Assembly (NCBI RefSeq): GCF_029968015.1
Contig: NZ_JASCIS010000004.1
Span: forward strand, 62,001 to 126,000
Reading direction: 5' to 3'
Source: Streptomyces luteolus
GTDB taxonomy: Bacteria; Actinomycetota; Actinomycetes; Streptomycetales; Streptomycetaceae
Length of the DNA: 64,000 nucleotides
Shown here: one piece after another, positions 52,086-62,800 of the stretch
Position numbering within the stretch: the first letter of the stretch is position 1
How the letters are laid out: each line of letters begins with the position of its first letter
Notes under the pieces: model-generated
What the model saw: only the letters and a program-made list of their open reading frames with translations
The model's database searches: none
What the model was told of the DNA's origin: nothing
Made by a program: the position numbers and the translations under genes

Positions 52086-55000
52086 TTACGTATCAGTCTT
52101 CGGCACGGTTCCCGCTTCGCCGGATTTGATCTCTGCCGCCCGTTCGGCCGTGGCGCGGCGTTCCGCTTCCCGTCGGGCGGGACGGCGGATGAGTCCGTAT
52201 GCCTGCTGGGTGGCGACCTGCTTGAAGATCTTGTTGATCAGCGGGTCGTCGTAGTACCGCACGAGCAGGGCATCGTTGGACTGAGCCTGGTCGATGACGA
52301 TGCGGTCCATGTCCCGGTCGACCTCCCGGCGGAAGGTCTCTTCGTCGTTGTGGAGGCCGATGCGCTGCAGTTCCGGATCCTCGGAGACCGCGACCACAAG
52401 TTGGCCGAGAAGGATCTGGTCGGTCGTGGACAGTCCGATGCCGTACTCGTCGTTGACCGACTCGATGACCTCGGCGAGGGACTTCTCATCGGCCTCCGGC
52501 CCGGCGCCGGCGGGCTGGGGAACCAGGCCGGGCAGTAGCTGGGCGCCCTCTGCCTTGAGCCTGAGTTCGGGGGTGCCGGTCTTGCGGACGTTCATGTGGC
52601 TGGGGGTGATCTCCCCTATGTCCGCACTCGCCGAGCCGGCCGGGAGCTTGAGGCGGCGCACGAGGAAGCGTCCGTACTGGTAGAGGCGCTCCAGGTCCTC
52701 GTTCTCGAAACCGATAACGTGGGAGATCCAGCCGTACGCCTTGACGTACGAATCGAGAGCCCGTCGGAACTCCTGCGCGGCGTCGGGCTCGGTTTCGACG
52801 AGCTTGTTGAACTCGTCCACGGCAGGCTGGGTGTAGCGGTGCAGCTTGGAGTGTGCCTTGCGGATGGCCACATCGGTGGCGGTGCCATCCTTGAAGGCTG
52901 CGAAGTACGCAGTGATGAAGGCATCCATATCCGCGGGGGTCAACAACCGGTAGGCCATCACCTCGTCGTGCCGGGTGAACAGGAAGTCCGGGTCCAGTTC
53001 CTTGGCGAGTGACGCCTCGTAGTAGTCCTGGAATGCCTTCCTGATGACTTCCGGCTCCTTGTTGGCGAAGTCCAGCACGAACAAGTCCTCGGCGGACTTG
53101 AGAGGGTGCGTGCGGTTGAGCCGCGACAGCGTCTGTACCGCGGCAAGCCCGGACAACAGCTTGTCGACGTACATCGTCGTCAGCAGCGGCTGGTCGAAAC
53201 CGGTTTGATACTTCTCCGCCACGACGAGGATGCGGTACTCGGGTCGGGGCACGGACGGCGGCTTGGGGTCGTCCAGGCGGGTGTAGGCGAAGGCCTCGGG
53301 GAGCTTGCCCTCCGGGAAGCCATTCAGCTTCGACTCGGTGTACTCGATGTCGTCCAGGGTGAGCGTGCCGGAGAAGGCCACCAGGGTTCCGCAGTCGGTG
53401 TATCCGTGCTGCTCTACGTAGGCACGGATCGCTTGGTAGAGGCGGACCGCGTGCTCACGACTGGGGGTGACGACCATGGCACGGGCCCGTCCGCCGAGCC
53501 GCCTGGCACTGTGGGACCGGAAGTGCTCCACGATGATCTTCGCTCGTGACTCCAGCGACGCTTCGGACATCAGCGCTGCACGCACCAGCTTGGCCTTGGC
53601 CTTACGCCGGTCTACCTGCCGCTCGGCCTCGTCGGCGGCGGCCTTCTGAAGCTTGAAGTAAGTGCCGTACGTGATGTAGGTGCCGAGTACGTCGAGGATG
53701 AAGCCCTCGGCGATAGCCTGCCGCATCGAGTAGACGTGGAACGGCTCCATGTCCTCGCTGTCACGCGACTTGGTGCCGAACAACTTGATCGTCTTGTCTT
53801 TCGGAGTCGCGGTGAACGCGAAGAAGGAGAGGTTCGGCTGCTTACCGCGGGCGAGCGCGGTAGCGGTCAGCGGGTCACCGTCCTCATCGACTGTGCCCTC
53901 GCCGAGTTTGCCCAGCATCCTTTTGAGCGCGTCGGTTCCCTTGCCGCCTTGCGAGGAGTGAGCTTCGTCGATGACGATCGCGTAGCGACGCTCGCGGCCG
54001 AGCCCGGAGGTCTTGTCCAGGATGAACGGGAACTTCTGCAGCGTGGTGATCACGACACGTGCCGTCGTTCCTGTCAGCGCCTCGGCCAGCTGCTTGGAGT
54101 CGTCGTCTACGCGCAGCACGACTCCCGGCGTATGGTCGAACTGGTAGATGGTGTCCTGGAGCTGCTTGTCCAGTACCCGCCGGTCGGTGATGACCACGAC
54201 CTTGTCGAAGACCGGCTCATTGGGCCCGAGATTCTTGGCCTGGGCCGCGGTCGGATCGAGCTTGGCGGGGTCCTCGGGGGTGTGCAGCGAGGCCAGGCGG
54301 TGGGCGAGCCAGGCGATGGTGTTCGACTTACCCGAGCCGGCGGAGTGCTGGATCAGGTAGTTCTCGCCTGCGCCGTGCTTGGCCGCGTGCGTTGTCATCT
54401 TCCGTACGGCGTGCCACTGGTGGAAGCGGGGGAAGATGAGGGGCTGGTTGTGGGCGGCGCCGGGGCGGTAGCGCGGGGCCTTGCCGGCCTTTGCCGCCTC
54501 GTCCTCCACGTGCAGGTAGCGGTGCAGGAGGTCGAGCCAGTTGTCTCGCTGCATCACCTGCTCGAAGAGGTACGAGACCTTGTACTCCTCATCGGCGCGA
54601 GGAGGCGGATTGCCTGCGCCACCCAGGTAGCCTGCGTCGCCGGTGCCCTTGTTGAAGGGCAGGAAGCGGGTTTTGGGGCCGGCGAGGCGTGTGGTCAGGA
54701 AGACGAGATCCGGATCCACAGCGAAGTGCACGAGGCTGCGGCGGGCGAAGAACAGGTCGTTCGGGTCGCGGTCGGTCCGGTACTGCCTCTTGGCATCTTC
54801 GACCGTCTGCTTGGTGAGCGGGTTCTTCAACTCGGCTGAGGCAATAGGCAGTCCGTTCACGAAGAACGCGAGGTCCAAGGACTTGGCTGGTTCGGCGGCG
54901 GAGTAGCGGAACTGCCTCACTACGGTCAGCCGGTTGGCGTTGTACTCGTCGAGTGCACCGGCGGCGAGGGTGTGAGCGGGCCGGAAGTACGCCAGACGGA

Positions 55001-55319
55001 GTTTGACGTTGCGCTGGATCACTCCATGACGCAACACGTCGAGGAGCCCGCGCTCGTCTATCTGCTTGGCCACGTGCTTGGCGAAGCGCTGGATCGCGGA
55101 CGCTTCTTCCTCGCCGTACGCGTCCATCAGCTGTTTCCAGGTGCCGAGCTGACAGCCCCTGAGGAATTGCTTCAACTCAGAGACTTCGATTCCGAGTTCG
55201 TGGTCGTAGTCACGCGCAGAGCCCTGCGCCCACTCACTGCGGACCAAGGCCGCCTCGACGGAGGTTTCGAAAGCGCCCTCGGAGTGGGCCTCGTGCGCGC
55301 GGGGCGGGTTGGTGGGCAT
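52086..55319 (-). CDS. hsdR: Type I restriction enzyme, HsdR subunit
   Basis: 1077 residues. The nuclease domain (about 60-220) has LAFFVNGLPIASAELKNP, the PD-(D/E)XK Glu-Leu-Lys core. The superfamily 2 translocase starts near 300 with IQHSAGSGKSNTIAW (Walker A), then KVVVITDRRVLD, VIDEAHSSQGG (DEAH box), FFAFTATPKD and VAEKYQTGFDQP. The helical C-terminal domain binds HsdM. All motifs look intact. It cleaves DNA lacking the cognate methylation after translocation. Confidence 0.95.
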   Translation of the reverse strand: MPTNPPRAHEAHSEGAFETSVEAALVRSEWAQGSARDYDHELGIEVSELKQFLRGCQLGTWKQLMDAYGEEEASAIQRFAKHVAKQIDERGLLDVLRHGVIQRNVKLRLAYFRPAHTLAAGALDEYNANRLTVVRQFRYSAAEPAKSLDLAFFVNGLPIASAELKNPLTKQTVEDAKRQYRTDRDPNDLFFARRSLVHFAVDPDLVFLTTRLAGPKTRFLPFNKGTGDAGYLGGAGNPPPRADEEYKVSYLFEQVMQRDNWLDLLHRYLHVEDEAAKAGKAPRYRPGAAHNQPLIFPRFHQWHAVRKMTTHAAKHGAGENYLIQHSAGSGKSNTIAWLAHRLASLHTPEDPAKLDPTAAQAKNLGPNEPVFDKVVVITDRRVLDKQLQDTIYQFDHTPGVVLRVDDDSKQLAEALTGTTARVVITTLQKFPFILDKTSGLGRERRYAIVIDEAHSSQGGKGTDALKRMLGKLGEGTVDEDGDPLTATALARGKQPNLSFFAFTATPKDKTIKLFGTKSRDSEDMEPFHVYSMRQAIAEGFILDVLGTYITYGTYFKLQKAAADEAERQVDRRKAKAKLVRAALMSEASLESRAKIIVEHFRSHSARRLGGRARAMVVTPSREHAVRLYQAIRAYVEQHGYTDCGTLVAFSGTLTLDDIEYTESKLNGFPEGKLPEAFAYTRLDDPKPPSVPRPEYRILVVAEKYQTGFDQPLLTTMYVDKLLSGLAAVQTLSRLNRTHPLKSAEDLFVLDFANKEPEVIRKAFQDYYEASLAKELDPDFLFTRHDEVMAYRLLTPADMDAFITAYFAAFKDGTATDVAIRKAHSKLHRYTQPAVDEFNKLVETEPDAAQEFRRALDSYVKAYGWISHVIGFENEDLERLYQYGRFLVRRLKLPAGSASADIGEITPSHMNVRKTGTPELRLKAEGAQLLPGLVPQPAGAGPEADEKSLAEVIESVNDEYGIGLSTTDQILLGQLVVAVSEDPELQRIGLHNDEETFRREVDRDMDRIVIDQAQSNDALLVRYYDDPLINKIFKQVATQQAYGLIRRPARREAERRATAERAAEIKSGEAGTVPKTDT

Positions 55320-55353
55320 GCAGGCTCCGTACGTGGTCGGCGGCGGCTGGGAG

Positions 55354-56613
55354 TTATGCCGGGGTGCTTTGGCAGGCTGTGGTCACGTCGAGTTGCCCTG
55401 TTATGGCTGCGGTGATTAGCGCCTGGCGGCGCTCGGCGAGGAGGGAGAGCTGTCGGTCAACAGCCGCGCGGAGTCTGGCCGTACGCTCGACACCTCGCTC
55501 GACCTCAACAAGGAGGGCCCGCTGCTGAGAACTGGTAGACACAGGGATCGGCCACTCCCTGATGTCTTCGCCGCGGATTTTGACCATGGACTGCGATGAT
55601 CCACGTGCCGCTGATTCGATAAGCAGCCGCACCCGACTACTAAGTGCCACTTGGGCGACGAAGGACGCGTCCATTTCCGGAACGAGCCCAACTCGGTAGA
55701 TGAGATCAGGCAGCAACAGCCTCTGCGATCTGTCGGTGACGACAGCCACATCGCCCACCAGGTTCGGTGTATTCGCACGCGTCACGAGAAGGTCACCAGG
55801 GCGCACTTCATAGGCCCGGGTGGGCACGACATCCTGGGGGAGTCGCTTGTTCTCTCGATGATCGAATCGCCCCTGCCTAACGGCACTCAGCTTGAGAACA
55901 GCCCACTTATCCGCCCCCTCTCGCGGCACAGCCTCGCACTGAGGGCTCGCTCCCTGCTCAATCTTGGTTACGAAGCGTCGTAGTGGAAGCTCCCCGCATG
56001 ACTCTGCAAGGTCGTGAACCAGGCCGTCGCGGAGGGCACGCTCTCGTTCGTCGAGCTTATTGCGCACGGAAAGCTGCAGAGTGACCAGTTTGTCGATGCG
56101 GGCCGTCTCGCAGTCGAGGTAATCGGCGACTCGGGCCTGCTCCTCGTGCGTGAGATCAGGGACTCGCAAGTGCCCAACCTGGTCGAAATTCAACCCTTCC
56201 CGGTTCCCCCCCACTTGCATCAACGAGATTTGATACTGAACAGGACTTGCAGAAAGAGCGTAGGCAAGGAATCGGGAGTTGACTCCGCCTGCGGGGCGGA
56301 TGATGCAGACGTGCTGATTCACGTTCGCTTCGCTAATTTCAGCCGGCACATGGGTTGCGCGCCCGATAGATGCCCCAGTGATATTGAGGAGGACATCATG
56401 CGCGCGGACTCTGGTACCAAGCATTTCAAGATGCGTTGCCCGGTCAATGAACGCAACATCATCGAGGCGTAGACCGTCGAAGTGGATGTTCTGGCTACGC
56501 AGGAACGTGACACCGCTGTCCACATATGACGTAGCGCCACCTGACGGCGTCTTCCCGCTCCCGATCTTGGAGGCTAGACGCCACAAAGGAACGGTCTGAG
56601 TGCTTTCGTTCAT
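55354..56613 (-). CDS. hsdS: Type I restriction-modification specificity subunit HsdS
   Basis: 419 residues, two target-recognition domains. The first has WRLASKIGSGKTPSGGATSYV and VTFLRSQNIHFDGLRLDDVAFI. Its conserved spacer helix is RVADYLDCETARIDKLVTLQ. The second starts at PLRRFVTKIEQGASPQCEA with spacer SSQQRALLVEVERGVERTARLRAAVDRQLSLLAERRQALI. It sets the bipartite DNA sequence recognised by the complex. It overlaps hsdM by four bases. Local GC is lower than in the neighbours, common for specificity genes. Confidence 0.94.
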   Translation of the reverse strand: MNESTQTVPLWRLASKIGSGKTPSGGATSYVDSGVTFLRSQNIHFDGLRLDDVAFIDRATHLEMLGTRVRAHDVLLNITGASIGRATHVPAEISEANVNQHVCIIRPAGGVNSRFLAYALSASPVQYQISLMQVGGNREGLNFDQVGHLRVPDLTHEEQARVADYLDCETARIDKLVTLQLSVRNKLDERERALRDGLVHDLAESCGELPLRRFVTKIEQGASPQCEAVPREGADKWAVLKLSAVRQGRFDHRENKRLPQDVVPTRAYEVRPGDLLVTRANTPNLVGDVAVVTDRSQRLLLPDLIYRVGLVPEMDASFVAQVALSSRVRLLIESAARGSSQSMVKIRGEDIREWPIPVSTSSQQRALLVEVERGVERTARLRAAVDRQLSLLAERRQALITAAITGQLDVTTACQSTPA

Positions 56614-58661
56614 CGTCCCGCTACCTCACCCAACAGCGCTTGGATCTCCGCTTCCAAAGCCTTGAGTTCTGCGTCGATCTCAGAAAGCGACCTCGGGGGC
56701 TTGTATACGTAGAAGTGGCGAGTGAATGGGATCTCGTACCCTACGCGATGGCGCACAGTCTCCTTAGTGGCGGGGTCTTTGAAATCTGCAATCCACGCAT
56801 CCTTGACGTGTTCCTTCACCTCCCGCGCGAAGTAAGCGTCGATATCCTCGCGCAATGGCACGTTCTCGGCGTCCCGCAAGTCCGGGTCGTGTTCGACCTG
56901 CCCCTTCTTGACGTACTGAATCTCGCTCTGCGGGTCCGGCACGCCGACCGCATCGCGCATCGCCTTGTCGAAAGGCTTGCTCTTCGGCCAAGTGATACCC
57001 GCGTGGTCCATCGCCCTCCCCAGAGCGATCCAAGCCTCAGACTTGGTCCCCCACGAGCTACCCAACAGCGGCTTGAGCGCCTTCGCCAGCTTCTCCGGCC
57101 CGCCCTCGCCGAGCTCCTTCTCTACCGCCTTGGCCACGCGCAGTACGTCCAAGGCATCCTCGGTGACCTCAAAGCGTAGCTTCAGGGGTCGGTCCACAGT
57201 GATGCGCTGGTAGCCGAAGGCGTCCGCGTCGAAGATCTTGACCTTGTCCGGCACAGAGTGCTGCGATCCGTCACCGGAACGCGCGAGGCGGTACGCCTCC
57301 CCGTACCAGGCGCAGATCTCCATGCGACGGTCCTCGGCGATCTCCTTGCGCTTGTTGCTCAGCGACTTGCGCATCTTGGACCACTGGTCCCGTGCATCGA
57401 TGAGCATGATCCGGTTCTTGAGGTTCTTCGGCTTTCGGTTGGTGACAATCCAGAAGTACGTCGAGATACCGGTGTTGTAGAAGAGCTGATCCGGGAGCGC
57501 GACGACCGCTTCGAGGTAGTCGTTCTCGATGATCCAGCGCCGAATCTCAGACTCCCCGGAGCCCGCGCCACCGGTGAAGAGCGGGGAGCCGTTAAAGACA
57601 ATGGCGATGCGGCTGCCGCCGATCTCCTTGCCGTCAGCGTCCTTCTTGAGTCGCCGCATCTTGTCGATCATGTGCTGCAGGAAGAGGAACGAGCCGTCGT
57701 TGATCCGGGGCAGGCCGGCGCCGAAGCGGCCGTCGAAGCCGCGGTCGTCGTGCTCCTGCTTGACCTGCTTCTCGACCTTCTTCCACTCCACGCCGAAGGG
57801 CGGGTTGGCGAGCATGTACTCGAACTGCTCGTCCTCGTGGCCGTCCTGGGTGAAGGAGTTGCCGAAGTGGATGTTGGAGGCGGTCTGGCCCTTGAGGAGC
57901 ATGTCGGAGCGGCAGATCGCGTATGACTCAGCGTTGAGCTCCTGTCCGAAGACGTTGACGCGCGCGGCAGGGTTCAGGGCCTTGATGTGCTCCTCGGCGG
58001 CCGAGAGCATGCCGCCGGTGCCGCAGGCCGGGTCGAGGATGTCGATCACGGGGGACGCACCGTTTAGGCGGTCGCCGTCCGGTGCCAGGAGCAGCTCGAC
58101 CATCAGCTCGATGACCTCGCGCGGAGTGAAGTGCTCACCGGCGGTCTCGTTCGAGGCGTCCGCGAATTTGCGGATCAGCTCCTCGAAGACGTAGCCCATG
58201 TTGTGGTTGTCCACGGCTTCAAGGCTCAGGTCGATCTCAGCGAACTTCTGGACAACGAGGTAGAGCAGTCCGGCCTTGGCCAGGCGATCGATCTGCAGGT
58301 GGAAGGCGTAGTGGTCGAGGATCTCGGTGGCTTCTGAGGAGAAGCCACCGATGAAGTCCTTCAGGTTCTTCTCGACCTTCTCTGTGTCCTGGTCGGCACC
58401 GATGGTGGCGAAGGTCTGCTTCGAGAGGTTGTAGAAGCCGCGGCCTGCCGTGGCGCGGAGGACTGCGTCCTTGTTCTGCCCGGCAAAGGAGTCGTCGCGC
58501 GCCCACACAGCCTCGCGGGTGTCCTTCATCACGCAGTCCATGCGGCGCAGCAGTGTCATCGGCAGGATGACCTTGCCGTACTCGGAACGCTTGTAGTCAC
58601 CGCGCAGGAGATCTGCCACCGACCAGATGAAGTCGGCCAACTCCTGATGCTTGTCGCTCAC
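56610..58661 (-). CDS. hsdM: Type I N6-adenine methyltransferase HsdM
   Basis: 683 residues, first gene of the hsd operon. The N-terminal HsdM helical domain (ELADFIWSVADLLRGDYKRSEYGKVILPMTLLRRMD) is followed by the methyltransferase domain: SAM motif DPACGTGGMLSAAEEH near 205, catalytic NPPFGVEWKK near 280, and RIAIVFNGSPLFTGGAGSGESEIRRWIIENDYLEAVVALPDQLFYNTGI. The long C-terminal extension after about 480 is typical of this M-subunit subclass. Confidence 0.95.
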   Translation of the reverse strand: MSDKHQELADFIWSVADLLRGDYKRSEYGKVILPMTLLRRMDCVMKDTREAVWARDDSFAGQNKDAVLRATAGRGFYNLSKQTFATIGADQDTEKVEKNLKDFIGGFSSEATEILDHYAFHLQIDRLAKAGLLYLVVQKFAEIDLSLEAVDNHNMGYVFEELIRKFADASNETAGEHFTPREVIELMVELLLAPDGDRLNGASPVIDILDPACGTGGMLSAAEEHIKALNPAARVNVFGQELNAESYAICRSDMLLKGQTASNIHFGNSFTQDGHEDEQFEYMLANPPFGVEWKKVEKQVKQEHDDRGFDGRFGAGLPRINDGSFLFLQHMIDKMRRLKKDADGKEIGGSRIAIVFNGSPLFTGGAGSGESEIRRWIIENDYLEAVVALPDQLFYNTGISTYFWIVTNRKPKNLKNRIMLIDARDQWSKMRKSLSNKRKEIAEDRRMEICAWYGEAYRLARSGDGSQHSVPDKVKIFDADAFGYQRITVDRPLKLRFEVTEDALDVLRVAKAVEKELGEGGPEKLAKALKPLLGSSWGTKSEAWIALGRAMDHAGITWPKSKPFDKAMRDAVGVPDPQSEIQYVKKGQVEHDPDLRDAENVPLREDIDAYFAREVKEHVKDAWIADFKDPATKETVRHRVGYEIPFTRHFYVYKPPRSLSEIDAELKALEAEIQALLGEVAGR

Positions 58662-58804
58662 TCGTCACCCTCTACTGCTCGCCCATCGGCATGGACACTG
58701 TGCCGCCCGTCACATCGGCGCGACGGGCATGCCTAGCCAGCTTACGAAAGGAGGCCGCAGGCCCGTGGCCATGCAGCGAACTCTCGTCTGAGTACTCAGC
58801 CGCG

Positions 58805-59884
58805 TCAGGCGTGCCGACGGGACCGGAGCACGGCCATGGTGGCTGCTCCCCCGACGAGCGCTGCCCCGAGCCCCACGGCTATCCACACCCTGCCGTTTCC
58901 GTCCAGCGGACCAGAGCCCGTGGCAGGAGCCGCCTTCTTTCGATTCCGTTCGCCAGGAGTCGCCGTGGCAGAGGCGGGAGAGGATGGCTCGGCTATGGCC
59001 TTGGGAAAATCAGGGAGCGGGTACTTGTCCGCAGGACCTGGGTCACCGGGGTTCTTCAGCGCGACACGAGGGCGGACCGCGCCGTAGCCGACGTAGTCCG
59101 TTCGCTCCTTGCCGCTCTTGGCCCCGCCCGCCCGCCGTGTCGACCAGGACGCGGAGCACCTGGTTGTTTGTCCAGTCCGGGTGCTTGGACCAGATGAGTG
59201 CAGCAGACGCTGAAGCGATAGCTGCCGCACCGCTCGTGCCGTGCGACTCGCACAGGCCCGAATTGCCTGCGCACGCGTTGACCATTTCGTCCCCAGGCCC
59301 GGACAGGTCGACGTGACGCCCATGGGAAGACTCTTCCGTTGTGGAGATGTCCCGCCCGAGTGCCGCTACCCCGACGACGCCAGGTGTCGCACAGGCTATT
59401 CCACCGGACTCCCGTGTTCGCCCTCGTTCCCAGCAGAGGCGAAGATCAACTTACCCTTCGGCAGGGCGTACTCAACCACCGCGTCCGCCCCCGCAATGTC
59501 TGCGGGCCCGCCGATGGAGATGTTGATGACCTTGGCGTCGGAGTCGGCCGCGTAGCGGATCGCCTCCACCAGTGGCTTGTCGAACTTCGACCCCAGGCTG
59601 TCGAACGGGATACGCAAAGGCAGGATCTTGCTGCCCGGAGCGAGCCCGAAGGCACCGTCGCCACCCTGCCCAGCTCCGGTGCCGGCGATCAAACCGGCAA
59701 TGCCGGTGCCGTGGCCCTCGTAGTCCGTGTGCTCGTCGCCTGGTTTGTGTGGTGCGAAGTCCTTGCGATCGAGGACCTGCCCCTGCAGCTCCATCGGGGT
59801 CTTCTCCACGCCGGTGTCGATCACGGCAACAGTGACGCCCTCACCTGTGCTCCCATACCACGTCACCGCAGATCCGGCGTCCAC
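58805..59884 (-). pseudogene. mycP: Mycosin (type VII secretion S8 protease), frameshifted and N-truncated
   Basis: The catalytic Asp (GEGVTVAVIDTG), His (DYEGHGTGIAGLIAG) and Ser (SHGTSGAAAIASA) motifs and the C-terminal membrane anchor (RVWIAVGLGAALVGGAATMAVLRSRR) are all encoded, but in different frames. One break is near 59397, where restoring one base joins the two parts. The other is near 59127, where a GGCG unit is duplicated; its removal restores VDTAGGAKSGKER. The signal peptide and propeptide are missing too: only about 9 residues precede GSTGEGVTVAVIDTG, and the start would lie within the end of eccC. Two lesions plus truncation make it inactive. Confidence 0.88.
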
Positions 59885-62800
59885 CCCAACTGCACCAGCG
59901 GCGCCCCCCGCTTCCGCGATACGAAGTGCCCCCGCCCCTGCGGCATCGGCTTCGCCCTCACGTTGCCGAGGATGTCGCCCTCGTTCGGGTCGCCTGACAA
60001 CACCACTCCCTGAGCCCCGAGTTCCTTGATGCGTTGCATGAAGGACTCGTACATCGAGCGGGAGGCGCCTGCCGTGCTGCGGGCGATGATGAAGCGGATG
60101 CCGGTGTCGCGGGCGAAGGGGAGATGGTCGACAAGGGCGGAGAGCGGGTTGCCGGCCTGGGTGGAGACGAGTTCGTAGTCGTCGACCACGACGAAGAGCT
60201 GGGCGCCGGTCCACCAGCTGCGGTCGCGGAGCTGCTGTGGGGTGACGTCGTCCGGGGGCTGGCGTCGTTCCATCAGCTGGGCCAGAGCGTTCATGTGGGT
60301 CTGGAGTGAGCTTGCCGTCGGGGCGTACTCCAAGAGGTGGGTGGGCGGGACGACTTCGAGGAGGGAGCGGCGGTAGTCGCCGACCACGATCTTCGCCTCG
60401 TCCGGTGTGTAGCGCTCAGAGATCTTGTGGACGAGGTGGCGAAGCAGAGCTGTCTTGCCTGATTCGCTTTCGCCGAAGACGAGGAAGAACGGGTCGGTGT
60501 CGAAGTTGACGTAGACCGGGGCAAGGTTCGTCTCGTCCAGGCCGATCGCCAGGCCCTGGTCCGTCGACTCGGAGCCCTTGGGGAGATGGTCGGCCGGGAC
60601 CTTGCGGGGCAGGAGGCGGACTGTGGGGGCGGCAGGCCCGGTCCAGGCTCCGCGGACGGTCTGGACGAAGCGGGCCGTGACCTCGGCGAGGTCCTCGCCC
60701 GTCTCCACCTGGTCAATGGTGGGTAGTGCCGTCATGAAGTGGAGGTGCTCCGGGGTCTGGCCGCGGCCGGGCATGCCGACGGGGACGTTGGCCGCGATTT
60801 TCCGGTTGAACTCGGAGTCCATGGTGTCGCCGAGGCGGAGTTCGAGGCGGCCGAGGAGCTGGTCCTTGATCGAGGCTCGGATCTCCATGTGGCGGGAGGC
60901 GGTGGCCACGATGTGGATGCCGTAGCCGAGGCCCCGGCCCGCGAGGTCGCCGACGACCTCTTCGAGGAGCTCGTAGTCGTTCTTGAAGGCTCCCCAGCCG
61001 TCGATGAGGAGGAAGACGTCGCCCCAGGGTTCACCGGGGAGTTCGCCTGCCGCGCGCTTGCGGCGGTACGTGGCGATCGAGTCGATGTTGTGGGCGCGGA
61101 AGAACTCCTCTCGGCGGTTGAGGATGCCGACGACCTCGGCGACGGTGCGGCGTACGCGTTCAGGGTCGAGGCGTGATGCGATGCCGCCGACGTGCGGGAG
61201 GTCGGCGAGGGCCGCCATGCCTCCGCCGCCGAAGTCGAGCCCGTAGAACTGGACTTCGTGCGGGCTGTGGGTGAGCGCGAAGGACGAGATGAGGGTGCGC
61301 AGCAGCGTGGACTTGCCGGACTGCGGGCCGCCGACGATCAGCATGTGGCCGGCTGCGCCGGAGAAGTTCTGCCAGAGGACTTCGCGTCGCTGCTCGAAGG
61401 GCTTGTCGATCAGGCCGAGGGGAACCGCGAGCTGGCCGGTGACCAGGGGGTCCGTGGTGGTGTGGCCGCGCGCCGGGTTCGTAGTGAGGGGTGGCAGCAG
61501 CTGGGCCAGTGTTGCGGACCGGCTCAGGGGCGGGAGCCAGACCTCGTGGGCCGGCGGGCCCTGGCCCTCGAGACGGCGCACGATGACGTCGAGGACTGTC
61601 TCGGTGAGGGCTCCCCCCTGTGCGGGGGCCGGGCGGGCATCAGCCGTACGGGGGTCGTGCGGGGCGTACGTCGCGGGCACCGGGGCTGCGGTGAAGATCG
61701 CGGAGCGGCGCTCGAGGAGTGCCTGCCCTTCGGCGACCGCCGGACCGCCGCTGCGGTAGGAGCCGGAGACGTACGCGGCCTTAAAGCGGACCATTTCCTC
61801 GGTGCCGAACTTCAGATAGCCGGAGCCGGGGACGGACGGCAGGTGGTACGCGTCGGGGACGCCGATGGCTGCGCGGGACTCGGCGGCGGAAAAGGTGCGC
61901 AGGCCGATGCGGTACGAGAGGTACGTGTCCAAGCCGCGGAGCTTGCCCTCTTCCAGGCGCTGCGAGGCGAGCAGCAGGTGCACGCCGAGGGACCGGCCGA
62001 TGCGGCCGATCTGGATGAACATCTCGATGAAATCGGGCTTGGCGGTGAGGAGTTCGGAGAACTCGTCGATGACCAGGACCAGAGAGGCGAGCGGTTCCAG
62101 GGCCTGGCCTGCCGCGCGGGCCTTCTCGTAGTCGTGGAGGCTGGCGAAGTTACCGGCGGAGCGCAGGAGTTCCTGGCGGCGCTGGAGTTCGCCGCGAATT
62201 GCGTCGCCCATGCGGTCGACGAGGGTGAGGTCGTCGGCGAGGTTGGTGATCACGGCTGAGACGTGCGGGAGGTCCGTCATGCCCGCGAAGGTGGCGCCGC
62301 CCTTGAAGTCGGCGAGAACGAAGTTCAGGGTCTCGGAGGTATGCGTGACCGCCAGGCCCAGGACCAGGGTGCGGAGCAGCTCGGACTTGCCGGAACCGGT
62401 GGCGCCGACGCACAGGCCGTGCGGGCCCATGCCGTCCTGGGCGGCCTCCTTGAGGTCGAGCATGATCGGCTCGCCGTCCTCGCCGACACCGATGGGTACG
62501 CGGAGGCGTTCGGCGATGGAGCGGGGGCGCCAGGTGCGGGTGACGTCGACGGTGGCTGCGTCGCCGAGGTCGAGCATGTCGGTGAAGTCAAGGTTGGCAA
62601 GGAGGGGTTCGTCGTCGTCCCCGCCGATGCGGAGGGGCGCGAGTCGGCGGGCGAGTACGTCGGCCTCGACGAGGGACAGGCTGTCCGGCTCGCCCTCGTA
62701 TACGACGTCTCCCTGTGTCTCCAGGCGCAGCTTTCCAGGGTGGACTACCGCGTTGAGGCCGCCGGGGGGCTCTTCGAGGTGGCCGTCGATCACTTCGATG

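Noticed and set aside
59396..60214. 272-residue protease-like frame taken as an intact gene
   Set aside because: Its first 100 residues are the antiparallel-frame reading of the eccC end and it stops before the catalytic Ser; it is part of the broken mycosin.
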